Positions 30,672-38,496 of a stretch of 64,000 nucleotides of DNA are shown here, one piece after another. Source of the DNA: Vibrio maritimus (GTDB taxonomy: Bacteria; Pseudomonadota; Gammaproteobacteria; Enterobacterales; Vibrionaceae); the NCBI RefSeq assembly GCF_021441885.1, contig NZ_CP090438.1, positions 62,001 through 126,000 on the forward strand, read 5' to 3'. The position numbers and the translations under genes are program-made. The notes under the pieces are model-generated. The model ran no database searches. It was not told the DNA's origin and was given only the letters and a program-made list of their open reading frames with translations. The number at the start of each line of letters is the position of its first letter. The stretch's first letter is position 1.

Positions 30672-31952
30672 ATGACAGAAAAGAAAAAACGCGGACTTCT
30701 CTCTTGGCTCGGCTTTGGCGACGAAGATCAAACAGAGCAAAAACAGCAAGACACTGCCGCGGAGACTCAATCCGAACAGCTAGATGCAGACGCATCGACT
30801 GATGCTGAGCAGCAACAAGCTGAACAGGTTGAAGCGAGTGTTGAACAACAAGACGACGCAGAACCAACCGCTACTGAGCCAGCCGAGCAAGTAGTCGTTG
30901 CGGCTAACGAAACCGAAGATACTGAAAAAGCAGAAGCAGAAGCAGAAGCAGAAGCAGAAGCAGAAGCAGAAGCAGAAGCAGAAGCAGAAGCCCCAGTTGT
31001 TGCTCGAGTTCAGGAGCAAGAAAAACCAACAGAGAGCTTTTTTGCACGCTTGAAACGCAGTCTGAGCCGCACCAAAGCCAACATCGGTGCCGGTTTCTTT
31101 GGTCTGTTTAAAGGCAAAGAGATCGATGATGAGCTGTTTGAAGAGCTAGAAGAGCAGCTACTCATTGCTGACGTGGGCATGAACACCACAGTAAAAATTA
31201 TTGATAATCTTACAGAAAAAGCGTCTCGTGCCGATTTAAAAGATGGCGAAGCGTTGTATGGTCTTCTTAAAGATGAGATGGCCGACATCCTTAGTCATGT
31301 CGAAAAGCCATTAGAAGTTGATACCACTAAGACTCCGTTCGTTATCCTAATGGTGGGTGTGAACGGTGTGGGTAAAACCACGACGATTGGTAAGCTTGCC
31401 AAGCAGTTCCAAGCGGAAGGCAAGAAAGTCATGCTAGCGGCGGGCGATACCTTCCGTGCAGCGGCGGTAGAGCAGTTGCAGGTTTGGGGTGAGCGTAACG
31501 ATGTCCCAGTGATTGCTCAGCATACTGGAGCGGACAGCGCATCGGTGATTTACGACGCTATTGAAGCGGCGAAAGCGCGCGGGGTGGACGTGGTTATCGC
31601 GGATACCGCGGGTCGTCTGCAGAATAAAGCGAACCTGATGGAAGAGCTGCGCAAGATTGTGCGTGTGATGAAGAAGATTGATGATTCTGCACCACACGAG
31701 ATCATGCTGACGCTTGATGCCGGTACCGGTCAAAATGCGATTAGCCAAGCTAAGCTGTTTAGTGATGTGGCACCGCTGACAGGCATTACGTTAACTAAGC
31801 TTGATGGCACCGCAAAAGGCGGGGTAATTTTTGCGCTGGCGGATCAGTTCCAAATCCCAATCCGCTATATTGGTGTTGGTGAAGGCATTGACGATTTAAG
31901 GCCGTTTGAGACCAAAGAATTTATCGACGCACTGTTTAGTCGAGAAGAATAA
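30672..31952 (+). CDS. ftsY: FtsY, signal recognition particle receptor
   Basis: A 426-residue SRP receptor GTPase that docks ribosome-SRP complexes at the inner membrane. It has a basic N-terminal amphipathic stretch (KKKRGLLSWLGFG), an acidic A-domain, then the NG domain with G1 GVNGVGKTTT, DTFRAAA, G3 DTAGR and G4 TKLDG. The A-domain contains an (Ala-Glu) run at about codons 87-107, encoded by ten tandem CAGAAG units. It heads ftsY-ftsE-ftsX. Confidence 0.97.
   Translation: MTEKKKRGLLSWLGFGDEDQTEQKQQDTAAETQSEQLDADASTDAEQQQAEQVEASVEQQDDAEPTATEPAEQVVVAANETEDTEKAEAEAEAEAEAEAEAEAEAEAPVVARVQEQEKPTESFFARLKRSLSRTKANIGAGFFGLFKGKEIDDELFEELEEQLLIADVGMNTTVKIIDNLTEKASRADLKDGEALYGLLKDEMADILSHVEKPLEVDTTKTPFVILMVGVNGVGKTTTIGKLAKQFQAEGKKVMLAAGDTFRAAAVEQLQVWGERNDVPVIAQHTGADSASVIYDAIEAAKARGVDVVIADTAGRLQNKANLMEELRKIVRVMKKIDDSAPHEIMLTLDAGTGQNAISQAKLFSDVAPLTGITLTKLDGTAKGGVIFALADQFQIPIRYIGVGEGIDDLRPFETKEFIDALFSREE
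30931..30990 (+). repeat. Hexanucleotide microsatellite in ftsY
   Basis: Ten perfect tandem copies of CAGAAG, in frame, encode alternating Ala-Glu in the acidic A-domain. A change in copy number would alter domain length without a frameshift. Confidence 0.97.
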
Positions 31953-31955
31953 ATT

Positions 31956-31981
31956 AAGGGGATGCATGGCATCCCCTTTCT
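31956..31981 (+). terminator. Weak hairpin between ftsY and ftsE
   Basis: AAGGGGATGC pairs with GCATCCCCTT, followed by only a short T-tract (TTTCT). It may act as a partial terminator or a processing/stability element inside the operon. Confidence 0.5.
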
Positions 31982-32014
31982 GACCTAAGACATCCAAATC
32001 AGAGGAATGATTCG

Positions 32015-32686
32015 GTGATCAAATTTGAGCAAGTGAGTAAAGCCTATCGAGGTGGGCGACAAGCGCTGCAAAAAGTCGATTTTCACTTAAAGCGCGGTGA
32101 GATGGCATTTTTGGGAGGCCACTCCGGCGCAGGGAAAAGTACCTTACTAAAGCTTATCTGTGCGATTGAACGACCAACCGATGGTCGTATCCTATTTAAT
32201 GACCACGATATCAGTAGACTACCTTCGAAAGATATTCCGTTCTTGCGCCGCAATATTGGCATCGTTTTCCAAGATCACCGCTTGCTGATGGATCGCACTG
32301 TATTTGATAACGTTGCGCTGCCAATGCGTATCGAGTCCATCTCGGAGAATGAAATCAAACGCCGCGTTTCAGCTGCGCTAGATAAAACTGGGCTGCTCGA
32401 TAAGATGAAGTGTTTACCAAGTCAGCTTTCTGGTGGTGAACAGCAGCGTGTTGGTATTGCTCGCGCTGTCGTCAATCGCCCGACCATGCTGCTTGCGGAT
32501 GAGCCGACGGGTAACCTAGACCCTGAGCTTTCGAACAAAGTGTTGAAGCTATTCGAAGAGTTTAACCGTGCTGGCGTGTCCATCCTGTTAGCGACGCATG
32601 ACATACATCTCGTACGCTCTCGCCCTCAATACCGTTACCTAGAGCTTAATCAAGGCTTTTTAAGTGAGGTGAGCGATGGTGTTTAA
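32015..32686 (+). CDS. ftsE: FtsE, cell-division ABC ATPase
   Basis: A 223-residue ABC ATPase. Walker A is GHSGAGKST, the Q-loop is in VFQDH, the signature is LSGGEQQR and Walker B is MLLADEPTG. With FtsX it activates septal murein hydrolases through EnvC during division. The GTG start gives the family N-terminus MIKFEQVSKAY. It overlaps ftsX by 11 nt. Confidence 0.97.
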   Translation: MIKFEQVSKAYRGGRQALQKVDFHLKRGEMAFLGGHSGAGKSTLLKLICAIERPTDGRILFNDHDISRLPSKDIPFLRRNIGIVFQDHRLLMDRTVFDNVALPMRIESISENEIKRRVSAALDKTGLLDKMKCLPSQLSGGEQQRVGIARAVVNRPTMLLADEPTGNLDPELSNKVLKLFEEFNRAGVSILLATHDIHLVRSRPQYRYLELNQGFLSEVSDGV

Positions 32687-33629
32687 GCGTAAAAAAAAGC
32701 CGGCTAAGCATCGACTCAAGTCCGATGGCTTCTTTACTGTGCACTGGCGACAGGCTAAATCGTCACTGGTAGAAATGTGGCAGCGTCCACTAGGCAATAT
32801 TCTTACCTTAGCGGTTATTTCTATGGCGCTCACCATGCCCGCATGTTTGTACCTACTGGGTAAGAACGTGGCGGCAGTGACGTCGAATGTGGCCAGCCAG
32901 TCTCAAGTGACCGCATTTATCGATGTTGGGGTGCCGGATGCACGCGTTTTAGTGCTGAAAGATGATATCGAGAGCTGGGAGATGGTGAGCGAGGTCGAAT
33001 ACATCACGCCGCAGCAAGGTTTGGCAGACTTGAGTCAGCACTCAGGCCTCGATCAAGCGCTAAGCTTACTGGATGGCTACGCATTGCCGGGAGTATTGGT
33101 GATCATTCCTAGTGATACCAGCGTTGAGACTGATCGAGAATTGGTATCTAAGCTTCGCACCCGTAGCGACATTACTGATGTTCGTCGTGATGAAGATTGG
33201 CTAGGGCGCTTTGATGCAATCAAGAACCTTGCATCGACCTTGGTGATTAGCTTGTCTGCTTTGATGTTAGTGTCGGTGTTTCTCATTGTCGGTAATACGC
33301 TGCGCTTTAATGTGCTTGCGAATAAAGAAGCTATTCAGACCATGAAACTGATAGGCGCGACCGATGCCTACATCCTTAGACCGTATCTTTACTCAGGAAT
33401 GTGGTTTGGATTGATTGGAGCGCTCGTCGCGTGGCTGCTTACCGCGTTGCTGACGATTATTATCAACAGCACAGTCACCGATTTGGCCATGCTTTACGAC
33501 AGTGATTTTCGATTGCTTGGACTTGGCTGGGATGAAACCTTGTTGATTTTAATGTTGGGTTTGTTCCTAGGCACTGGCGCGGCGAGAATCTCGGCAAAGC
33601 GTCATTTAAAAGAAATTGAACCGGTTTAA
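32676..33629 (+). CDS. ftsX: FtsX, cell-division ABC permease
   Basis: A 317-residue membrane protein with a cytoplasmic basic N-terminus (KRKKKPAKHR). It has a first transmembrane helix at about 46-66, a large periplasmic loop that contacts EnvC in other species, and three C-terminal helices. It partners FtsE, whose gene it overlaps. Confidence 0.96.
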   Translation: MVFKRKKKPAKHRLKSDGFFTVHWRQAKSSLVEMWQRPLGNILTLAVISMALTMPACLYLLGKNVAAVTSNVASQSQVTAFIDVGVPDARVLVLKDDIESWEMVSEVEYITPQQGLADLSQHSGLDQALSLLDGYALPGVLVIIPSDTSVETDRELVSKLRTRSDITDVRRDEDWLGRFDAIKNLASTLVISLSALMLVSVFLIVGNTLRFNVLANKEAIQTMKLIGATDAYILRPYLYSGMWFGLIGALVAWLLTALLTIIINSTVTDLAMLYDSDFRLLGLGWDETLLILMLGLFLGTGAARISAKRHLKEIEPV

Positions 33630-33893
33630 GCGAAAAGGGTCTTAAATAGTGGCATAAACATCGTTGGTCGACCTGAGCGAATAATCGTTCAACGTTTCAA
33701 TAACATAGTGAGATTTAGCTCTCATTAATGGTGCGTTTACCTATTAATGAGTTAAATTTAATCGGTAATAACACTTGTTTAGACCTATTGATTATGCATA
33801 ATTACTAACCCCTTCTTGAAACTGTCATGGTTTAGGTCCAGTATTGTCAGGTTAAGAAGGTGTTGACCCTACTCGAGATAGATGAGGAAGTGA

Positions 33894-34751
33894 ATGGCAA
33901 ACCAAGCGTATCCAATGGCTTTAGTAACACAAGATAGCTTAGACAGCTATATCCGTTCAGTGAACAGCTACCCTATGCTGACCGCTGATGAGGAGCGTGA
34001 ACTAGCAGAAAGATTACACTACGATGGTGAAATAGAGGCAGCGAAAGGTCTGATCTTATCGCACCTTCGCTTTGTTGTTCATGTTGCTCGTGGCTACTCC
34101 GGTTATGGTCTACCTATGGCTGACTTGGTTCAAGAAGGCAACATTGGTCTGATGAAAGCAGTGAAACGTTTTAACCCTGAAGTGGGTGTAAGACTGGTTT
34201 CATTTGCAGTGCATTGGATTAAAGCAGAGATCCACGAGTACGTGCTGCGTAACTGGCGTATCGTTAAGATCGCGACCACCAAAGCTCAGCGTAAGCTGTT
34301 TTTCAACTTACGTAAGTCGAAGAAGCGCTTAGGTTGGTTTAACAATGGCGAAGTTGAAACGGTAGCGAAAGAGCTCGGTGTTGAACCATCAGAGGTTCGT
34401 GAAATGGAATCTCGTCTTGCAGCGCAAGATTCAACGTTCGAGATGCCGAGCGATGATGATGACTCAGGTACAACCTACACCGCGCCTGCGCTGTATCTAG
34501 AAGATAAGAGCTCAGATTTGGCCGAGGACTACGAAGCTCAAAACTGGGAAGCTCACACCAACAATCGTCTAAGCCACGCATTAGCGACGCTTGATGATCG
34601 CAGCCAACACATCGTTCGCTCTCGTTGGTTGGATGACAACAAGTCAACGTTGCAAGATCTCGCCGATAATTACGGTGTGTCTGCAGAGCGTATCCGTCAG
34701 CTAGAAAAGAATGCGATGAAGAAGCTGAAAGCGGCAGTGGGTGAGTTTTAA
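33894..34751 (+). CDS. rpoH: RNA polymerase heat-shock sigma factor sigma-32
   Basis: A 285-residue sigma-70-family factor that directs heat-shock transcription. Region 2 has the core-binding DLVQEGNIGLMKAVKRF. The RpoH box QRKLFFNLRK, which is specific to sigma-32, follows. The region 4 helix-turn-helix ends VSAERIRQLEKNAMKKLK. It follows ftsYEX after a 264-bp gap that probably holds its own promoters. A strong terminator follows. Confidence 0.98.
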   Translation: MANQAYPMALVTQDSLDSYIRSVNSYPMLTADEERELAERLHYDGEIEAAKGLILSHLRFVVHVARGYSGYGLPMADLVQEGNIGLMKAVKRFNPEVGVRLVSFAVHWIKAEIHEYVLRNWRIVKIATTKAQRKLFFNLRKSKKRLGWFNNGEVETVAKELGVEPSEVREMESRLAAQDSTFEMPSDDDDSGTTYTAPALYLEDKSSDLAEDYEAQNWEAHTNNRLSHALATLDDRSQHIVRSRWLDDNKSTLQDLADNYGVSAERIRQLEKNAMKKLKAAVGEF

Positions 34752-34778
34752 CCTCCGCACATCGCGAAGCAAATTTTT

Positions 34779-34812
34779 AAAAGCCGAGGTCAATTGACCT
34801 CGGCTTTTTTGA
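34779..34812 (+). terminator. Terminator after rpoH
   Basis: AAAGCCGAGGTCAA folds back on TTGACCTCGGCTTTTTT with almost no loop excess. Confidence 0.93.
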
Positions 34813-35108
34813 TCTCGGCAATGCGTTGTTAAGTACCAGATCAAGTGGTCATCTCGATCCGATAATTGATCGCAAAATTTCGTCTCTTGCCTGTGGATAA
34901 GTCTGTGATGAAATTATTTGCCAACTGTCAGAAAGCAGCGACAAATGGTGCTTTGAGAGGCTTTTGGCCTTGGGGATACCTTTTGCTTTACCCACAGTTA
35001 GATCAAGATCATACCTAGATGTAGTGGATCAAATGATCCAAAACCACTTTATCAACGCAATCCACAGAGTTACACACAGCTGGTGAAAATGTAGACTGAA
35101 GTGGATAA
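34811..35108. other. GATC and DnaA-box-like cluster between rpoH and glpE
   Basis: No gene is present in the gap from the rpoH terminator to glpE (start 35244). Eight GATC sites lie at 34811, 34839, 34856, 34868, 35001, 35007, 35027 and 35035. DnaA-box-like 9-mers are TGTGGATAA (34892-34900, exact TTATCCACA on the minus strand), TTACCCACA (34988-34996), TTACACACA (35069-35077) and AGTGGATAA (35100-35108, minus). The density suggests a DnaA/SeqA-type replication-control site, but this is inference. Confidence 0.5.
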
Positions 35109-35243
35109 CCCTAAAAGGTGTCGGTACTTTGTTAGCACTGAATAGTGCTATTATCGAGCGAGAGAAAATAACCAAAAAAACGCATGCAATACGCTTAATT
35201 TTGACGTAGCGCTAAGTGCGATGAAAGTAAAGGATTAGACTCT

Positions 35244-35570
35244 ATGGAGCAGTTTCAACATATTGACGTGCACGGGGCACATCAGTTACTACAAGACAAC
35301 GACGAAGCAAGGCTGGTGGATATCCGTGATATCCAGAGTTTTAATGTCGCTCATGCCACTGAGGCATACCACTTAACCAATGACAGCATTGTTGATTTCA
35401 TGCAGCAGGTTGAATTTGAAGCACCAGTATTGGTGATGTGTTATCACGGTATCAGCAGTCAAGGCGCAGCTCAGTATCTCCTTAATCAAGGGTTTGAGCA
35501 GGTATACAGTGTCGATGGCGGTTTTGAAGCGTGGCACAGAGCGGCCTTGCCGGTAGAGAGTCACACATAG
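35244..35570 (+). CDS. glpE: GlpE, thiosulfate sulfurtransferase
   Basis: A 108-residue single-domain rhodanese. The active-site cysteine is Cys66 in VMCYHGISSQG, matching GlpE. It transfers sulfane sulfur from thiosulfate to cyanide or thioredoxin. It lies 11 nt before glpG, as in the Escherichia coli glpEGR operon, but no glpR follows here. Confidence 0.96.
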   Translation: MEQFQHIDVHGAHQLLQDNDEARLVDIRDIQSFNVAHATEAYHLTNDSIVDFMQQVEFEAPVLVMCYHGISSQGAAQYLLNQGFEQVYSVDGGFEAWHRAALPVESHT

Positions 35571-35581
35571 AGAGAGCAGCA

Positions 35582-36421
35582 ATGGTTAGACTTATCACCC
35601 TGCAGAACCCGAGAATGGGGCAGGCATTTATCGATTACATGGCATCGAGAAAGATTGATGTCCAAATGATGCCCGAGGGTGGTGGTCAGTTCGTACTCTG
35701 GCTGATGAACAGTGAAGACCAGCTTGAAGCGGAGGTTGAGCTCAAGCATTTTCTCGATGACCCTATGAATCCCAAGTACCAAGCATCGTCATGGGATATG
35801 GCAGAAACGCGCCGCAATGCATTCCACTATCAAACGCCAAGCTTTGCCTCAATGCTCAAAGCAAAAGCTGGGATAACGACACTCTCTGTCATGGTATTGT
35901 GCTCGGTAATCTATATCACTCAGTTTGTTGGATTAGGGCAGTGGGTGTTCTCTTGGCTGCACTTTCCAGCTTTTGATGGACAGGAGTGGCAAGTATGGCG
36001 CTGGTTTAGTCACGCCTTGCTGCATTTCTCTGCCATGCACATCATCTTTAACCTGCTGTGGTGGTGGCAGTTAGGTGGGGATATTGATAAGCGCCTTGGT
36101 GGTAAGAAGCTGTTAGAGATCTTTTTCGTCTCTGCCGCTATTTCGGGAATCGGTCAGTATTGGATTGAGGGAGCAAACTTCGGTGGTTTGTCTGGGGTTG
36201 TGTATGCGCTAGTCGGCTACCTGTGGATGCTCACGGTGAAGCGTCCTGATATCGGTCTTATTATCCCTAAGCCTATCGTTGCCTTTATGCTGGTTTGGCT
36301 TGTGCTTGGCTTTGTTCAGCCGTTCCTTGCTATCGCCAATATGGCGCACCTGACCGGTTTGTTGGCGGGTGTGGCGTTGGGCCTACTCGACAGCTATCGC
36401 TTAAAGACAGCCAAGGCTTAA
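35582..36421 (+). CDS. glpG: GlpG, rhomboid intramembrane serine protease
   Basis: A 279-residue protein from the ATG of MVRLITLQNP. A cytoplasmic N-terminal domain (1-65) is followed by six transmembrane helices. Catalytic Ser204 is in GGLSGVVYAL and His256 in AHLTGLLAG. The oxyanion His-Asn region is HIIFNLLWWW. It cleaves membrane proteins within the bilayer. A longer in-frame reading would overlap the glpE end and is not needed. Confidence 0.96.
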   Translation: MVRLITLQNPRMGQAFIDYMASRKIDVQMMPEGGGQFVLWLMNSEDQLEAEVELKHFLDDPMNPKYQASSWDMAETRRNAFHYQTPSFASMLKAKAGITTLSVMVLCSVIYITQFVGLGQWVFSWLHFPAFDGQEWQVWRWFSHALLHFSAMHIIFNLLWWWQLGGDIDKRLGGKKLLEIFFVSAAISGIGQYWIEGANFGGLSGVVYALVGYLWMLTVKRPDIGLIIPKPIVAFMLVWLVLGFVQPFLAIANMAHLTGLLAGVALGLLDSYRLKTAKA

Positions 36422-36457
36422 AGACGCTTGAAAATAGCTTAGCCCAACACGCTCATT

Positions 36458-36865
36458 CTATTGGTAGAGATATTTGGTAAACAGAAGGTCGGCAATGACC
36501 GCTTTACCTGTCTCTGCCAATAGCAAGTTGTTGAGATTTTCGACCAGCATCTGACGGATCTCTTCTCGTCCCGCCAAAGACTTAATCACATCGGCATTTT
36601 GTTTGCCTAGTAGTTCAATCACAGCATCGCGAATTAGCGGCTGGTGATGCTCAATAATCGCTAAATCATTCACGTCGCCGACCATGACATCAATACGCAC
36701 TTGAACATAGCCAAGTCGCTTGCCTTTGGTGTGGAAGTTAGTGGTCAATTCCGGCTCGAGAGTGAAATACGCAAGGTTAGGTGCCGACTCCTCTGCGGAG
36801 AATGCAGGCATAGCAGCAGTCAAGCCCATGATCAGGAAAAACTGGGTCAGGTAACGTTTACACAT
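36458..36865 (-). CDS. FliL-like periplasmic protein
   Basis: A 135-residue protein matching the FliL domain (YVQVRIDVMV, then HHQPLIRDAVIELLG and the C-terminal LLFTKYLYQ). It has a cleavable-looking signal peptide (MPAFSAEE) instead of the usual FliL membrane anchor and linker. It stands outside any flagellar operon, convergent with glpG and divergent from ubiC. It is probably a FliL paralogue; a flagellar role is not certain. Confidence 0.83.
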   Translation of the reverse strand: MCKRYLTQFFLIMGLTAAMPAFSAEESAPNLAYFTLEPELTTNFHTKGKRLGYVQVRIDVMVGDVNDLAIIEHHQPLIRDAVIELLGKQNADVIKSLAGREEIRQMLVENLNNLLLAETGKAVIADLLFTKYLYQ

Positions 36866-37024
36866 ATTTCTCTCTTTTAAACTCGAATTAGCCGATATTC
36901 CATGAGCCTAATTTTGTTACAATGACGTAATAACGCTGGAGTGTACCGACATGGTTGGTGGTACAATACGCCGTCCAGATGAACAATGATTGTACGCGCT
37001 TCAAGCGTGTTATTGAATAGCAAA

Positions 37025-37567
37025 ATGAATGATTCAGCTTTCGACTATCTGAAAATATTACGCCAAGCTCAATGGCAGTCTCCTGACGAGTTTCCTCATC
37101 TTAATCGCCATGCTTCGCAATGGTTGACGGAGCAAGGGTCGCTTTCACATAAATTGGCAGAGCATTGTCAACACTTCTCTGTCGAAGTCGTGCGCAATGA
37201 AGCCAGCCCACTTCATACCATGTCTCAGGAGGAAATGGAGCTTCTTGACCATGAACCTTGTTGGTTGAGAGAAGTCGTGTTGTCTGGTGACAACCAGCCT
37301 TGGGTTATAGGTCGCACGCTGATGTCGCTTGAGTCGATGGACCGCAGCCAATATGATATTTCTCAACAAGGAACCGTGCCGATTGGTGTGACGGTCTTTT
37401 CAAGTGCTGATACCACGCGCGATGCATTGCAAGTGGCACAGATTGCCACGCCAGAGGGCGATCTTTTTGCTCGCCGCTCACGGCTCTGGGTAAAAGGACA
37501 CCCGATATTGGTTGCCGAACTTTTCTTACCCGAGTCACCGATTTACCAACAGGAGTGTGGTCAATGA
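37025..37567 (+). CDS. ubiC: Chorismate lyase
   Basis: About 180 residues from the ATG of MNDSAFDYLK; an in-frame ATG 13 codons upstream is possible but gives an atypical extension. It converts chorismate to 4-hydroxybenzoate and pyruvate, the first step of ubiquinone synthesis. The family block CWLREVVLSGDNQPWVIGRT and the C-terminal FARRSRLWV and ELFLPESPIY are recognisable. It overlaps ubiA by 4 nt. Confidence 0.94.
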   Translation: MNDSAFDYLKILRQAQWQSPDEFPHLNRHASQWLTEQGSLSHKLAEHCQHFSVEVVRNEASPLHTMSQEEMELLDHEPCWLREVVLSGDNQPWVIGRTLMSLESMDRSQYDISQQGTVPIGVTVFSSADTTRDALQVAQIATPEGDLFARRSRLWVKGHPILVAELFLPESPIYQQECGQ

Positions 37568-38424
37568 CCTCGACAAAAGCCAGAGCTTACTGGCAGCTGA
37601 TGCGCATGGATAAGCCTATTGGCTCGTTACTATTGCTTTGGCCAACGCTGTGGGCACTGATTGTTGCTGCAGAAGGCATCCCTGATCTTTTGGTGCTTGT
37701 GGTCTTTACCTTAGGTGTGGTCATGATGCGTAGCGCGGGCTGCGTGATCAATGATTTCGCCGACCGCAAAGTCGATGGGCATGTAGAGCGAACCAAGGGT
37801 CGCCCGCTGCCATCAGGGCAGGTGTCATCAAAAGAGGCCATTGGTCTGTTTCTATTTTTGGCAGTGGCGTCATTTATTCTGGTTTTGACCATGAATACGC
37901 TGACGATTCAGCTTTCATTTGTCGGTGTGTTTTTAGCGTTTATCTATCCCTTCATGAAACGTTACACACATCTTCCGCAGCTGTTTCTTGGCTTGGCGTT
38001 CAGTTGGTCAATTCCAATGGCGTTTGCCGCTCAAGCTAACGCTTTGCCGCCAATGGTCTGGTTTATCTTCGTGATTAACGCTCTTTGGACCATCGCTTAC
38101 GACACCCAATACGCCATGGTGGACCGAGAAGATGATCTTAAGATTGGAATCAAGTCGACCGCCATTTTGTTTGGCAAGCGCGACAAGCTCATTATTGGTA
38201 TGTTGCAACTGATCACCCTGTTGATGTTGATGGGACTTGGCTACAGTTACCAGTTGGGCGCAAGCTTCTACTGGAGTTTGCTTGTGGTGAGTGCGCTGTT
38301 TGTTTATCAGCAGTGGCTAATTCGCCATCGTGAGCGCCCACTTTGCTTTCAGGCCTTTCTCAACAACAACTATGTAGGAATGGCAGTGACTATTGGCTTG
38401 CTAAGTGCATTTCTGTTGAAGTAA
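37564..38424 (+). CDS. ubiA: 4-hydroxybenzoate octaprenyltransferase
   Basis: A 286-residue polytopic prenyltransferase. It attaches the octaprenyl tail to 4-hydroxybenzoate in the inner membrane. The two aspartate-rich motifs are NDFADRKVD and DTQYAMVDREDD, and about eight helices are predicted. The ATG at 37564 has AGGAG 8 nt upstream. The ATGA overlap with ubiC implies coupled translation. Confidence 0.97.
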   Translation: MTSTKARAYWQLMRMDKPIGSLLLLWPTLWALIVAAEGIPDLLVLVVFTLGVVMMRSAGCVINDFADRKVDGHVERTKGRPLPSGQVSSKEAIGLFLFLAVASFILVLTMNTLTIQLSFVGVFLAFIYPFMKRYTHLPQLFLGLAFSWSIPMAFAAQANALPPMVWFIFVINALWTIAYDTQYAMVDREDDLKIGIKSTAILFGKRDKLIIGMLQLITLLMLMGLGYSYQLGASFYWSLLVVSALFVYQQWLIRHRERPLCFQAFLNNNYVGMAVTIGLLSAFLLK

Positions 38425-38442
38425 CTGAGAGTTATCGAGTTA

Positions 38443-38479
38443 AAAAAAGCGCGGTCATTGCAAAATGACCGCGCTTTTT
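38443..38479. terminator. Bidirectional terminator between ubiA and plsB
   Basis: AAAAAGCGCGGTCATT with a 4-nt loop and AATGACCGCGCTTTTT. Confidence 0.94.
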
Positions 38480-38496
38480 CGTTTTCTCAAAGAGGA

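Noticed and set aside
30780..31019. Minus-strand frame rich in alternating Phe-Cys opposite ftsY
   Set aside because: It is the antisense reading of the CAGAAG repeat and has no independent support.
33640..33893. A CTTGAAA motif before rpoH as a sigma-32 or sigma-E promoter
   Set aside because: The -35-like CTTGAAA lacks a matching -10 at the expected spacing, so the match is not informative.
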